Positions 16,588 to 26,247 of a stretch of 64,000 nucleotides of DNA are shown here, in pieces. Location: the NCBI RefSeq assembly GCF_039655745.1, contig NZ_JBBYXI010000002.1, positions 496,001 through 560,000 of the forward strand, in the 5' to 3' direction. The stretch comes from Hohaiivirga grylli (GTDB lineage Bacteria > Pseudomonadota > Alphaproteobacteria > Rhizobiales > Beijerinckiaceae). A model generated the notes under the pieces. The model did not search any database. It was given only the letters and a program-made list of their open reading frames with translations, and was not told the origin of the DNA. Positions within the stretch are counted from its first letter, which is position 1. Each line of letters begins with the position of its first letter. The position numbers and the translations under genes were made by a program.

Positions 16588-18666
16588 ATGACCAAAATCA
16601 TTGTCGATGGTATCGAGGTTGACGTTCCTGCTGATTACACGCTGATGCAGGCGTGTGAGGCAGCTGGTGCGGAAATTCCACGTTTCTGCTACCACGAGCG
16701 TCTTTCGATTGCAGGCAACTGCCGGATGTGCCTTGTTGAAATCAAGGGCGCTCCAAAGCCAGTCTCGTCCTGTTCATGGGGTGTCAGTGACTGTCGTCCG
16801 GGCCCGAACGGTGAGCCGCCTGAAATTTCTACAAAATCCGCAACCGTCAAGAAGGCCCGGGAAGGGGTGATGGAGTTCATTCTCATCAATCACCCACTCG
16901 ACTGCCCGATTTGTGATCAGGCTGGCCAGTGTGATCTTCAGGATCAGGCAATGGCTTATGGCGCTGATCGTTCGCGGTTTAAGGAAGATAAACGCGCGAT
17001 TCCCGATAAATACATTGGCCCGCTGGTCAAAACCTCAATGAATCGCTGCATTCAGTGCACGCGCTGTGTTCGTTTTTGTGCTGAGGTTGCTGGCGTTCCA
17101 GAAATAGGTGCCCTGTGGCGTGGTGAAGATACCGAGATCACAACCTATCTCGAACAGGCCATGACGTCGGAGCTTCAAGCCAATGTTGCTGATCTTTGCC
17201 CGGTTGGTGCTCTGACCCATCGTCCAAGCGCTTTCAACTTCCGCCCTTGGGAGCTCACACACACAGATTCAGTTGATGTGATGGATGCTGTTGGCTCAGC
17301 AATCCGCGTTGACACCCGTGGTCGTGATGTTATGCGCATACTGCCGCGTCTCAACGAAGACATCAATGAGGAGTGGATTTCTGACAAGACCCGGCACATT
17401 GTCGATGGTCTGCATGCACAGCGCCTTGATCGGCCTTATGTGCGTGATAATGGCAAGCTTCGTCCGGCAACTTGGGCAGAGGCCTTTGAACGTATTGCTG
17501 CTAAGGTCAAATCTTCCAAGAAGATTGGTGCGATTGTTGGTGATCTCGCAGCCGTTGAAGAAATCTACGCCCTGAAGCTTCTGATGCAGGCACTTGGTAG
17601 CAAGAATATCGACAGCCGTCAGAACGGAACAGTCCTTCATTCCAAGTTTGGCCGCGCATCTTATACTTTCAACAGCACGATTGCCGGTATTGAAGAAGCT
17701 GATGCGATCCTGATCATTGGTTCCAATCCTCGGGTTGAAGCCTCACTGGTCAACGTCCGTATTCGCAAGCATTGGCGCAATACCGAGCTGCCTATCGCTG
17801 TTATCGGTGAAAAAGCTGATCTGACATATGATTATGCTTACCTCGGCGCTGGTGCTGAGACACTGGCTGATCTGGTTTCTGGCAAGGGTGATTTCGCCAA
17901 GGTTCTGAAAGATGCCAAGAAGCCTCTGATCATTATCGGGCAGGGTGCTTTGACCCGTGCTGATGGTCTGGCGGTTTATGGCCTTGCAGCACAGCTTGCT
18001 CAGGATGTCGGTGTTATCTCTGATGACTGGAACGGTTTTGCTGTTCTGCATACGACGGCATCACAGGTTGGTGCACTTGATGTCGGGTTTGTTCCTGAAG
18101 ATGGTGCTTTGACAGCTGCCGAAATGGCAAAAGCTGGTTTTGTTGATGTGCTTTATAATCTTGGTGCTGATGAGCTTGATATCGAAGACGATACTTTCGT
18201 TATTTATCAGGGCTCTCACGGTGACCGTGGTGCACATCGTGCAGATGTTATTCTGCCAGGTGCAACCTATACGGAAAAATCCGGCACATATGTAAATACC
18301 GAAGGACGTGTTCAGATGGCCTTCCGGGCCAACTTCCCACCGGGTGATGCCCGCGAGGATTGGGCTATTATTCGCGCATTGTCTGATGTTCTTGGTCAGA
18401 AACTGCCATTTGACAGCCTTGAGGCTCTTCGCCGTCATCTTTATGCAGCCCATCCGCATATGGCAGCGATTGATAGCGTATCGCAGGGTGATCTAATTTC
18501 TGCTCTCAAGGCTATCGTCAAAGAGGCCGGCAAGGGTACAGTTTCGAAAGAGGCTTTCCTGTCACCTGTTGCCAATTTCTATTTCACCAACCCGATTGCA
18601 CGTGCATCAGAAGTGATGGCGGAATGTTCCGCAGTACGCAGCAATCAGTTGCAAGCCGCAGAATAA
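16588..18666 (+). CDS. nuoG: NADH-quinone oxidoreductase subunit G
   Basis: Largest peripheral-arm subunit, 692 residues. The N-terminal ferredoxin-like part carries several Fe-S clusters: CYHERLSIAGNCRMC, HPLDCPICDQAGQCDLQD (with a His ligand) and CIQCTRCVRFC. The rest is a molybdopterin-oxidoreductase fold that is catalytically inactive in complex I. The start at 16588 follows AGAGGG by 9 bases and gives MTKIIVDGIEVDV. An in-frame TTG at 16564 is not supported. Confidence 0.96.
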   Translation: MTKIIVDGIEVDVPADYTLMQACEAAGAEIPRFCYHERLSIAGNCRMCLVEIKGAPKPVSSCSWGVSDCRPGPNGEPPEISTKSATVKKAREGVMEFILINHPLDCPICDQAGQCDLQDQAMAYGADRSRFKEDKRAIPDKYIGPLVKTSMNRCIQCTRCVRFCAEVAGVPEIGALWRGEDTEITTYLEQAMTSELQANVADLCPVGALTHRPSAFNFRPWELTHTDSVDVMDAVGSAIRVDTRGRDVMRILPRLNEDINEEWISDKTRHIVDGLHAQRLDRPYVRDNGKLRPATWAEAFERIAAKVKSSKKIGAIVGDLAAVEEIYALKLLMQALGSKNIDSRQNGTVLHSKFGRASYTFNSTIAGIEEADAILIIGSNPRVEASLVNVRIRKHWRNTELPIAVIGEKADLTYDYAYLGAGAETLADLVSGKGDFAKVLKDAKKPLIIIGQGALTRADGLAVYGLAAQLAQDVGVISDDWNGFAVLHTTASQVGALDVGFVPEDGALTAAEMAKAGFVDVLYNLGADELDIEDDTFVIYQGSHGDRGAHRADVILPGATYTEKSGTYVNTEGRVQMAFRANFPPGDAREDWAIIRALSDVLGQKLPFDSLEALRRHLYAAHPHMAAIDSVSQGDLISALKAIVKEAGKGTVSKEAFLSPVANFYFTNPIARASEVMAECSAVRSNQLQAAE

Positions 18667-18676
18667 GGGGGTGGAG

Positions 18677-19699
18677 ATGTCCTGGATCGATACTCTCATA
18701 CAGATTGCAATTGTTATAGGTCAGAGCCTTCTCCTGATTGTCGCTCTGCTTCTATTCATTGCTTATATTCTGTATTCTGACCGCAAAATCTGGGCTGCTG
18801 TCCAGTTGCGTCGCGGCCCGAACGTTGTTGGCCCTTGGGGCTTGTTGCAGTCTTTTGCGGATTTGCTGAAGTTTGTTCTGAAAGAGCCGGTTATTCCGTC
18901 TTCCTCAAACAAGGTTCTGTTTCTGCTGGCACCGTTGATCACCTGTCTGCTGTCGCTTGCGACATGGGCAGTGATTCCGCTGAATGCCAATTGGGTGATT
19001 GCTGATATCAACGTTGGTGTTCTTTATGTTTTGGCGATTTCATCCCTGAGCATTTACGGAATCATCATCGGAGGTTGGGCTTCAAACTCCAAGTATCCAT
19101 TTCTCTCTGCTTTGCGTAGTGCTGCGCAGATGGTGTCTTACGAAGTCTCAATCGGCTTTGTTGTTGTCACCGTTTTGATGTGCGCCGGTACGCTCAATCT
19201 GTCCAAGATTGTTGAAGCGCAGGATAGTGCATGGGGTATGCTTGGCTGGTACTGGCTGCCATTGCTGCCGATGTTCGTGATCTTCTTCATTTCCGGTTTG
19301 GCTGAAACAAACCGTCCTCCATTTGATCTGGCTGAAGCAGAATCCGAACTCGTTGCCGGTTATCAGGTTGAATACGGTTCAACACCTTATCTTCTCTTCA
19401 TGCTGGGTGAATATGTTGCCATCATGGTTCAGTGTGCCATGGGTGCACTATTGTTCCTTGGCGGCTGGCTGTCGCCAATTCCATTCGCCCCATTCACATG
19501 GGTTCCGGGTGTGATCTGGTTTGTCCTCAAGGTGTGCTTCCTGTTCTTCCTTGTGGCTATGGCTAAGGCAATTGTTCCGCGTTACCGCTATGACCAGTTG
19601 ATGCGTCTTGGATGGAAGGTCTTCCTGCCAATTTCACTCTTTATGGTGGTTGCTGTGGCATTCGTCCTGAAATTAACCGGTATGGCGCCGGGTGCTTGA
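18677..19699 (+). CDS. nuoH: NADH-quinone oxidoreductase subunit H
   Basis: ND1 homologue, 340 residues, a membrane subunit with about eight helices that joins the quinone cavity to the proton-pumping arm. Conserved loops are visible: RRGPNVVGPWGLLQ, SLSIYGIIIGGWASNSKY and the acidic FISGLAETNRPPFDLAEAES. The ATG at 18677 follows AGGGGG; an upstream GTG at 18671 would add two residues. It begins 10 bases after the nuoG stop. Confidence 0.96.
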   Translation: MSWIDTLIQIAIVIGQSLLLIVALLLFIAYILYSDRKIWAAVQLRRGPNVVGPWGLLQSFADLLKFVLKEPVIPSSSNKVLFLLAPLITCLLSLATWAVIPLNANWVIADINVGVLYVLAISSLSIYGIIIGGWASNSKYPFLSALRSAAQMVSYEVSIGFVVVTVLMCAGTLNLSKIVEAQDSAWGMLGWYWLPLLPMFVIFFISGLAETNRPPFDLAEAESELVAGYQVEYGSTPYLLFMLGEYVAIMVQCAMGALLFLGGWLSPIPFAPFTWVPGVIWFVLKVCFLFFLVAMAKAIVPRYRYDQLMRLGWKVFLPISLFMVVAVAFVLKLTGMAPGA

Positions 19700-19713
19700 G
19701 GAGAGATGAAGTT

Positions 19714-20202
19714 ATGAAACTCGACCAAGCTGCAAAATCCATATTCCTGAAGGAATTTATCGGCGCCTTCTTCTTGACGATGCGCTATTTCTTCAAGCCA
19801 AAACCAACGGTCAACTATCCGTTTGAAAAAGGCTATTTGAGCCCGCGTTTTCGTGGTGAGCATGCGCTGCGCCGCTATCCCAATGGCGAAGAACGCTGCA
19901 TTGCCTGTAAGCTTTGTGAGGCAATCTGCCCGGCTCAGGCTATTACAATTGAAGCGGGCCCCCGTGGCAACGACGGTACCCGTCGTACGACCCGTTACGA
20001 TATCGATATGACAAAATGCATCTACTGCGGTTTATGTCAGGAAGCCTGTCCAGTTGAAGCAATTGTTGAAGGGCCAAACTTTGAGTTCGCGACGGAAACC
20101 CGTGAAGAGCTTTTCTATAACAAGGAAAAACTGCTTGAGAACGGTGCCCGTTGGGAGCGTGAAATCGCCCGTAACATTATTAAAGACGCTCCTTATCGCT
20201 AA
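19714..20202 (+). CDS. nuoI: NADH-quinone oxidoreductase subunit I
   Basis: TYKY-type ferredoxin subunit, 162 residues, with two [4Fe-4S] clusters (N6a, N6b) bound by CIACKLCEAICP and CIYCGLCQEACP, linking the peripheral chain to N2. The start at 19714 (MKLDQAAKSIF) follows GAGGAGAG, and the length matches the family; longer in-frame starts reach back into nuoH. After this gene the operon has its only sizeable gap (142 bases). Confidence 0.97.
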   Translation: MKLDQAAKSIFLKEFIGAFFLTMRYFFKPKPTVNYPFEKGYLSPRFRGEHALRRYPNGEERCIACKLCEAICPAQAITIEAGPRGNDGTRRTTRYDIDMTKCIYCGLCQEACPVEAIVEGPNFEFATETREELFYNKEKLLENGARWEREIARNIIKDAPYR

Positions 20203-20344
20203 GGGCAAAACGGCCGGACATTAGTCTGTCCATTGAACAGTTGATCGGGTCAGGGGAACTTGCCCGGTTATCGCAGAACAGGGGCAATCGGGTTGGTCCG
20301 GTTGGCAATAGAAGGGGCCGCGCAATGCGGCTTGAGCTGAGCAT

Positions 20345-20956
20345 ATGACGGTTACTGCCGCCTTCTTTTATTTATTCTCGTGTGTCGCAGTGGCATCTGC
20401 TGCCGTTGTTGTCACCGCCCGTAATCCGGTGCACTCGGTGCTTTTTCTGATATTGGCTTTCGTCAATGCTGCGGGTTTGTTCATCCTGTTGGGTGCCGAA
20501 TTTTTGGCAATGCTCTTGGTTATTGTCTATGTCGGCGCTGTTGCGGTGCTGTTCCTCTTCGTCGTGATGATGCTGGACGTCGACTTCCAAGAATTGCGCA
20601 AGGGCTCTAAAAAGTATGTTCCGATTGGAATGCTGATCGGTGTCATCTTCCTTGTTGAGCTCATTTTGGTTGTGAGTGCATGGGTTATTGACCCGGCAAC
20701 AGTGACCGGTGTTGCAACGACGAAAGCAGCTGTAAGCGGTTTGACGAATACCGAAGCGCTCGGCCATGTGCTCTACACTGATTATGTTTATTTCTTTGAA
20801 GCTGCGAGCTTGATCCTGCTGATCGCCATGATTGGCGCCATTATGCTGACGCACCGCGAACGTGAGAACGTTAAGCGTCAGAATATTTCCGAGCAGGTCG
20901 CCCGTGATCAATCAACCGTCAAATTGCGGAAAGTTCCTTTCCGTGAAGGCGTTTAA
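20345..20956 (+). CDS. nuoJ: NADH-quinone oxidoreductase subunit J
   Basis: ND6 homologue, 203 residues, five hydrophobic segments. The third holds the family motif LAMLLVIVYVGAVAVLFLFV with its conserved YVGA helix break. No convincing SD precedes the ATG, so initiation may be weak or structure-dependent. The C-terminal tail is short and charged. Confidence 0.94.
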   Translation: MTVTAAFFYLFSCVAVASAAVVVTARNPVHSVLFLILAFVNAAGLFILLGAEFLAMLLVIVYVGAVAVLFLFVVMMLDVDFQELRKGSKKYVPIGMLIGVIFLVELILVVSAWVIDPATVTGVATTKAAVSGLTNTEALGHVLYTDYVYFFEAASLILLIAMIGAIMLTHRERENVKRQNISEQVARDQSTVKLRKVPFREGV

Positions 20957-20966
20957 GGGGGCAAAA

Positions 20967-21272
20967 ATGATAGGATTGGTTCATTATCTCATCGTTGCTG
21001 CCATTCTGTTTACCATTGGCGTCTTCGGTATCTTTCTCAATCGTAAGAATGTAATCGTCATTTTGATGTCGGTTGAGCTCATTCTTCTGGCCGTGAATAT
21101 CAACTTCATAGCTTTCTCCTCATTCCTGAATGACATTGTCGGGCAGGTTTTTGCTTTGTTTATCCTGACTGTTGCGGCTGCTGAGGCTGCAATCGGTCTG
21201 GCTATTCTTGTGACGTTCTTCCGTAACCGCGGGTCGGTTGCCGTTGAAGACGCCAGCACGATGAAAGGCTGA
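20967..21272 (+). CDS. nuoK: NADH-quinone oxidoreductase subunit K
   Basis: ND4L homologue, 101 residues, three membrane helices with the conserved membrane glutamates in MSVELILLAVNINF and AAAEAAIGLAILV that form part of the proton path. The ATG at 20967 follows AAGGGGG and starts MIGLVHYLIV as in the family. Upstream in-frame starts lie inside nuoJ and are rejected. Confidence 0.96.
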   Translation: MIGLVHYLIVAAILFTIGVFGIFLNRKNVIVILMSVELILLAVNINFIAFSSFLNDIVGQVFALFILTVAAAEAAIGLAILVTFFRNRGSVAVEDASTMKG

Positions 21273-21283
21273 GGGGGCTTAAA

Positions 21284-23257
21284 ATGGGTAATGCGATGTA
21301 TTACGCTATCGTTTTCCTGCCACTGCTTGGCTTCCTGACCGCCGGGATACTCGGACGCTGGATTGGTGCTCGAGGCAGTGAGCTGGTTACGACATCCCTG
21401 ATGGCTGTTGTTGCCGTACTGTCCTGGATTGCATTCTTCGATGTTGCTCTGGGAATCGGTGGTGCAAAGGTGCCTGTTGCGCTCTGGATCCAGTCCGGTG
21501 ATCTGGTCGCAAACTGGATGCTCCGTATTGATACGCTGACAGCTGTCATGCTGGTTGTGGTCAATACCGTCTCGGCATTGGTGCACCTGTATTCAATCGG
21601 CTACATGCATGAAGATCCGCATCGTCCGCGTTTCTTTGCCTATCTGTCGCTCTTCACATTCGCAATGCTGACGCTGGTGACAGCAGACAATCTGTTGCAG
21701 ATGTTCTTCGGCTGGGAAGGCGTTGGTCTGGCATCTTATCTGCTGATCGGCTTCTGGTTCCAGAAAGATTCGGCAAATGCTGCTGCGATGAAAGCCTTTA
21801 TCGTCAACCGTGTTGGTGACTTTGGCTTCCTGCTCGGCATCTTCCTTGTTTTCGTTCTCTTCGGTTCCATTACCTTCGACCAGATTTTCCCGAATGTTCA
21901 GGCTCATACGAGTGAAACATTCCGGTTTATCGGCTTTGAGTGGAACGCAATTACGCTTGCATGTCTGCTGCTTTTCCTTGGCGCTATGGGTAAATCTGCC
22001 CAGTTCCTGCTGCATACATGGCTGCCAGATGCGATGGAAGGCCCGACACCAGTGTCTGCGCTGATCCACGCCGCGACAATGGTCACCGCCGGTGTCTTCA
22101 TGGTTGCACGCTTCTCACCTCTGTTTGAGGCTGCTCCTGATGCACTGGTTGTTGTCACTATTGTTGGCGCGATCACAGCATTCTTTGCAGCGACCGTTGG
22201 TCTCGTTCAGAACGATATCAAACGCGTCATTGCCTATTCCACCTGTTCGCAGCTCGGATATATGTTTGTTGCGCTTGGGGTTGGTGCTTATGGGGCAGGG
22301 GTATTCCACCTGTTCACACACGCTTTCTTCAAGGCGCTGCTGTTCCTTGGAGCCGGTTCTGTCATTCATGCTATGCACCATGAGCAGGACATGCGCCATA
22401 TGGGGGCTCTGCGCCGCTATATTCCGTTTACAACTGTGATGATGGCCATTGGTACACTGGCTCTGACAGGCTTCCCATATACGGCAGGCTATTATTCCAA
22501 GGATGCAATTATTGAAGCTGCTTACGCTTCAACGCGCTTTGGCTCTGGTCTGGCATTCACGGCAACTGTTGTTGCTGCGCTGATGACTTCCTTCTACTCA
22601 TGGCGTCTTTTCTTCATGACCTTTGAAGGAATGGCACGCTGGGGCAATCATGATCATGGCCATGATGGCCATCATGGTCACGGTGATCACAAGCCGCATG
22701 AAAGTCCGTTTGTCATGCTGTTCCCGCTGATCATTCTGGCATTCGGTGCTCTTGCTGCAGGTTACGTTTTCAAAGATTACTTCATTGGCCACGATTATGA
22801 GGGCTTCTGGAAGGGCGCGCTTTACACAGCTGCTGACAACAAAATCCTTGAAGACATGCATCATGTCCCGGCTTGGGTTGCCTATTCACCATTTGTCATG
22901 ATGGTCCTTGGCTTCCTGATTGCTCTGGTCATGTACATCGTCAATACGTCACTGCCAGCAAAGATCGCCAATGCAGTGCCTGCACTTTACCGCTTCCTGC
23001 TCAACAAGTGGTACTTCGATGAGCTGTACGACATTCTGTTCGTTCGTACGGCCCAGCGACTGGGTCGCTTCTTCTGGAAGTTCGGTGATGGTGCCGTGAT
23101 TGATGGTCTTGGTCCGAATGGTATTGCAGCCCGTGTACTTGATGTAACGCGTGGTGTTGTTCGTCTGCAGAGCGGGTATGTTTATCACTATGCCTTTGCC
23201 ATGCTGATTGGTGTTGCTGCTTTTGTTAGCTGGTATCTTGCAGGGGGTGCGCTCTGA
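21284..23257 (+). CDS. nuoL: NADH-quinone oxidoreductase subunit L
   Basis: ND5 homologue, 657 residues, the distal antiporter-like proton pump with the long lateral helix. Typical stretches include GWEGVGLASYLLIGFW, FLLHTWLPDAMEGPTPVSAL and KRVIAYSTCSQLGYM. Residues about 454-474 form a loop rich in histidine (HDHGHDGHHGHGDHKPH). Such loops occur in other rhizobial NuoL proteins, but their role is not known. GAGGGGG precedes the ATG. The stop overlaps the nuoM start (TGATG). Confidence 0.97.
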   Translation: MGNAMYYAIVFLPLLGFLTAGILGRWIGARGSELVTTSLMAVVAVLSWIAFFDVALGIGGAKVPVALWIQSGDLVANWMLRIDTLTAVMLVVVNTVSALVHLYSIGYMHEDPHRPRFFAYLSLFTFAMLTLVTADNLLQMFFGWEGVGLASYLLIGFWFQKDSANAAAMKAFIVNRVGDFGFLLGIFLVFVLFGSITFDQIFPNVQAHTSETFRFIGFEWNAITLACLLLFLGAMGKSAQFLLHTWLPDAMEGPTPVSALIHAATMVTAGVFMVARFSPLFEAAPDALVVVTIVGAITAFFAATVGLVQNDIKRVIAYSTCSQLGYMFVALGVGAYGAGVFHLFTHAFFKALLFLGAGSVIHAMHHEQDMRHMGALRRYIPFTTVMMAIGTLALTGFPYTAGYYSKDAIIEAAYASTRFGSGLAFTATVVAALMTSFYSWRLFFMTFEGMARWGNHDHGHDGHHGHGDHKPHESPFVMLFPLIILAFGALAAGYVFKDYFIGHDYEGFWKGALYTAADNKILEDMHHVPAWVAYSPFVMMVLGFLIALVMYIVNTSLPAKIANAVPALYRFLLNKWYFDELYDILFVRTAQRLGRFFWKFGDGAVIDGLGPNGIAARVLDVTRGVVRLQSGYVYHYAFAMLIGVAAFVSWYLAGGAL

Positions 23258-24768
23258 TGTTTGGTTTTGGCCTTCTCTCCGCTCTTGTCCTGCTGCCGGT
23301 TGTTGGCGCTTTTCTGATCCTCATGCTTAGTGGGGAAGAGAAGGGTGTTCGCAACAACGCACGTATGATTGCTCTTGTGACAACATTGGTGACCTTCGTT
23401 GTCTCTCTGGTGGCATGGGGTAAATTTGATACGTCAACGGCTGCCTTCAGTATGGTTGAAGTTCATCCCTGGCTGTCTGATACGATTGTTTTCAAGCTGG
23501 GCGTTGACGGTTTTTCCATGCCGTTCGTTCTGCTCACAACATTCCTGATGCCGTTCTGCATTCTTGCGTCATGGCGTTCAATCGAGAACCGTGTTCGCGA
23601 ATACATGATTGCCTTCCTGATTCTGGAAGCAACAATGATTGGTGTGTTCGTTGCGCTTGATCTGGTTCTCTTCTACCTGTTCTTTGAAGCTGGCCTGATC
23701 CCAATGTTCCTGATCATCGGTATCTGGGGCGGCAAGCGTCGTATCTATGCAAGCTTCAAGTTCTTCCTGTATACCTTGCTTGGCTCGGTTCTGATGCTGC
23801 TGGCAGTTCTTGCTATGTACTGGCAGACAGGAACAACCGATATCGAAGCCTTACTTCAGTATAAATTTGGTTCTTCGTTGCAGACATGGCTATGGCTTGC
23901 CTTCTTTGCATCTTTCGCTGTGAAGATGCCTATGTGGCCGGTTCATACATGGCTGCCAGATGCGCACGTTGAAGCGCCAACCGCTGGTTCGGTTATTCTG
24001 GCCGGTATTCTGCTGAAAATGGGTGGTTACGGTTTCATCCGTTTCTCACTGCCGATGTTCCCGGAAGCTTCCCACTTCTTTACACCAATGGTGTTTACAC
24101 TCTCCGTGATCGCGATTGTGTATACCTCTCTGGTTGCCTTGATGCAGGAAGATATCAAGAAGCTGATTGCCTATTCGTCCGTTGCTCACATGGGCTTCGT
24201 GACAATGGGGCTGTTCTCTATGACCGCACAGGGTGTGCAGGGAGCGATGTTCCAGATGATCTCACATGGTCTGGTCTCGGGTGCGCTGTTCCTTTGCGTT
24301 GGTGTTATCTATGACCGGATGCATACTCGTGAGATTGCGGCCTATGGTGGCTTGGCTAACAGAATGCCGCTATATGCTGTTGTGTTTATGGTTTTCACAA
24401 TGGCAAACGTTGGCCTGCCAGGCACATCCGGATTCGTCGGTGAATTTCTGAGCCTGACAGGTGCATTCCGCTCCAGCCCGTGGGTTGCGCTGTTTGCGAC
24501 AACGGGTGTCATTCTGTCGGCCGGTTATGCTTTGTGGCTCTACCGCCGGGTCATGTACGGACCGCTTGAAAAGCCAGAACTTGCCGGGATCAAAGATCTC
24601 TCCAAGAGAGAAATCATCATCATGGCACCTCTGTTTGTTCTGGTGATCTATTATGGCTTCCAGCCAGAACCAATTCTGTCCAGCTTCTCGGCTTCAACCG
24701 ATGCGCTGATTTCCAATTACAATGCCGCTCTTGCTACGGTGAAGACGGCTGTGGCCGCTGCCTATTGA
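23257..24768 (+). CDS. nuoM: NADH-quinone oxidoreductase subunit M
   Basis: ND4 homologue, 503 residues, an antiporter-like proton-pumping subunit with about 14 membrane helices. Recognised from FYLFFEAGLIPMFLIIGIWG (key membrane Glu), MPMWPVHTWLPDAHVEAPT and KKLIAYSSVAHMGFV. Its ATG overlaps the nuoL stop by one base, so translation is probably coupled. Confidence 0.97.
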   Translation: MFGFGLLSALVLLPVVGAFLILMLSGEEKGVRNNARMIALVTTLVTFVVSLVAWGKFDTSTAAFSMVEVHPWLSDTIVFKLGVDGFSMPFVLLTTFLMPFCILASWRSIENRVREYMIAFLILEATMIGVFVALDLVLFYLFFEAGLIPMFLIIGIWGGKRRIYASFKFFLYTLLGSVLMLLAVLAMYWQTGTTDIEALLQYKFGSSLQTWLWLAFFASFAVKMPMWPVHTWLPDAHVEAPTAGSVILAGILLKMGGYGFIRFSLPMFPEASHFFTPMVFTLSVIAIVYTSLVALMQEDIKKLIAYSSVAHMGFVTMGLFSMTAQGVQGAMFQMISHGLVSGALFLCVGVIYDRMHTREIAAYGGLANRMPLYAVVFMVFTMANVGLPGTSGFVGEFLSLTGAFRSSPWVALFATTGVILSAGYALWLYRRVMYGPLEKPELAGIKDLSKREIIIMAPLFVLVIYYGFQPEPILSSFSASTDALISNYNAALATVKTAVAAAY

Positions 24769-24775
24769 GGTTCCG

Positions 24776-26227
24776 ATGAATTCGCAATTTGTCCTTCCTG
24801 ATTTTGCACCAGCCCTGCCGGAGATCATTCTTGCAGCTGCTGCGCTGATACTTGTTCTGGTTGGTGTTTTTGCCAAACAGCGACCATTCAGCATTGTTTG
24901 CGGCGGTGCCATTCTGGCATTGTTTGTGGCACTTGTGCTTGTCGTTATGGCGCCTGATGCACGGGTTGAAACATTTGGCGGTGCTTTTGTGAACGATGCC
25001 TTTGCTCGCTTCATGAAGGCTCTGAGCCTGATAGGTTCAATCGCAGCTCTCGTCATGTCAGGTGACTACTTACGCCGCAATAACATTGCCATTTTCGAGT
25101 TCCCGCTGCTGGTTCTGCTGGCAACAACCGGTATGTTAATGGTGATTTCAGCCAACAATCTGATTGCCCTTTATATCGGGCTTGAGTTGTTCAGCTTATC
25201 ATCATACGTGATTGCCGCCTTACATCGCGATAATCTGCGCTCATCAGAAGCTGGTCTGAAATATTTCGTACTTGGTGCTCTTTCATCCGGTATGCTGCTG
25301 TATGGCGCATCTTTGATCTATGGTTTCACAGGTTCCATCAGCTTCCCGGTTATCGCAAAGGCTGTTGCCGTTGAAGGTGCAACAGGGCCAGGCATTGGTA
25401 TTATCGTTGGTATGGTGTTCATGGCTGCTGGTCTTGCGTTCAAGATTTCGGCTGTTCCGTTCCATATGTGGACACCAGACGTCTATGAAGGCTCACCAAC
25501 ACCGGTCACGGCTTTCTTTGCAACGGCACCTAAAATGGCTGCCATGGCTATGGCTGTGCGCGTGTTTATTAGCGCATTCCCGGCGATTACATCACAATGG
25601 CAGCAGATCATTGTCTTCATGTCGATTTTGTCGATGGTTCTTGGTGCTTTTGCTGCAATCGGTCAGAAGAACATCAAGCGTCTGATGGCTTATTCTTCAA
25701 TTGCCAATATCGGTTTTGCGCTTGTTGGTCTTTCTGCCGGTACGGTTGAAGGTGTTAATGGCGTTATCGTTTATATGGCAATCTATCTGGCTATGACGGT
25801 TGGTTCTTTTGCCTGCATTCTGTCCATGCGTCGTGATGGCGTGAATGTTGAGACGATTGATGATCTCGCAGGGAGTGGCAAGACTAATCCGATGATGGCT
25901 TTCTGCCTTGCCATGTTCATGTTCTCCATGGCCGGTATTCCGCCGCTTGCAGGGTTCTTTGCCAAATTCTTTGTCTTCTCTGCTGCTATTAAAGCCAATA
26001 TGCTGACACTTGCTATCATTGGTGTGCTGAGCAGTGTTGTAGGTGCTTATTATTATCTTCGTATCGTCAAGGTTATGTACTTTGATGAGCCGAAGGGCGC
26101 TTTCGATAAAATGGATATGGGTGTCAAAGGCGCTCTTGCTGTTTCTTTCGTGGTTGTCTTCTTCTTTGCGCTTTGGCCATCCCTGTTGCTTGATGCAGCA
26201 GCAAGTGCGGCTCACGCTCTGTTTTGA
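24776..26227 (+). CDS. nuoN: NADH-quinone oxidoreductase subunit N
   Basis: ND2 homologue, 483 residues, third antiporter-like proton pump and last gene of the complex I operon. Family motifs: LYIGLELFSLSSYVIAAL, AVPFHMWTPDVYEGSPTPVT and IKRLMAYSSIANIGFALVG. Seven bases follow nuoM (SD GAGG). birA begins 20 bases after the stop, so the transcript may continue. Confidence 0.97.
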   Translation: MNSQFVLPDFAPALPEIILAAAALILVLVGVFAKQRPFSIVCGGAILALFVALVLVVMAPDARVETFGGAFVNDAFARFMKALSLIGSIAALVMSGDYLRRNNIAIFEFPLLVLLATTGMLMVISANNLIALYIGLELFSLSSYVIAALHRDNLRSSEAGLKYFVLGALSSGMLLYGASLIYGFTGSISFPVIAKAVAVEGATGPGIGIIVGMVFMAAGLAFKISAVPFHMWTPDVYEGSPTPVTAFFATAPKMAAMAMAVRVFISAFPAITSQWQQIIVFMSILSMVLGAFAAIGQKNIKRLMAYSSIANIGFALVGLSAGTVEGVNGVIVYMAIYLAMTVGSFACILSMRRDGVNVETIDDLAGSGKTNPMMAFCLAMFMFSMAGIPPLAGFFAKFFVFSAAIKANMLTLAIIGVLSSVVGAYYYLRIVKVMYFDEPKGAFDKMDMGVKGALAVSFVVVFFFALWPSLLLDAAASAAHALF

Positions 26228-26247
26228 GATATGAAAGCGATACGGGC

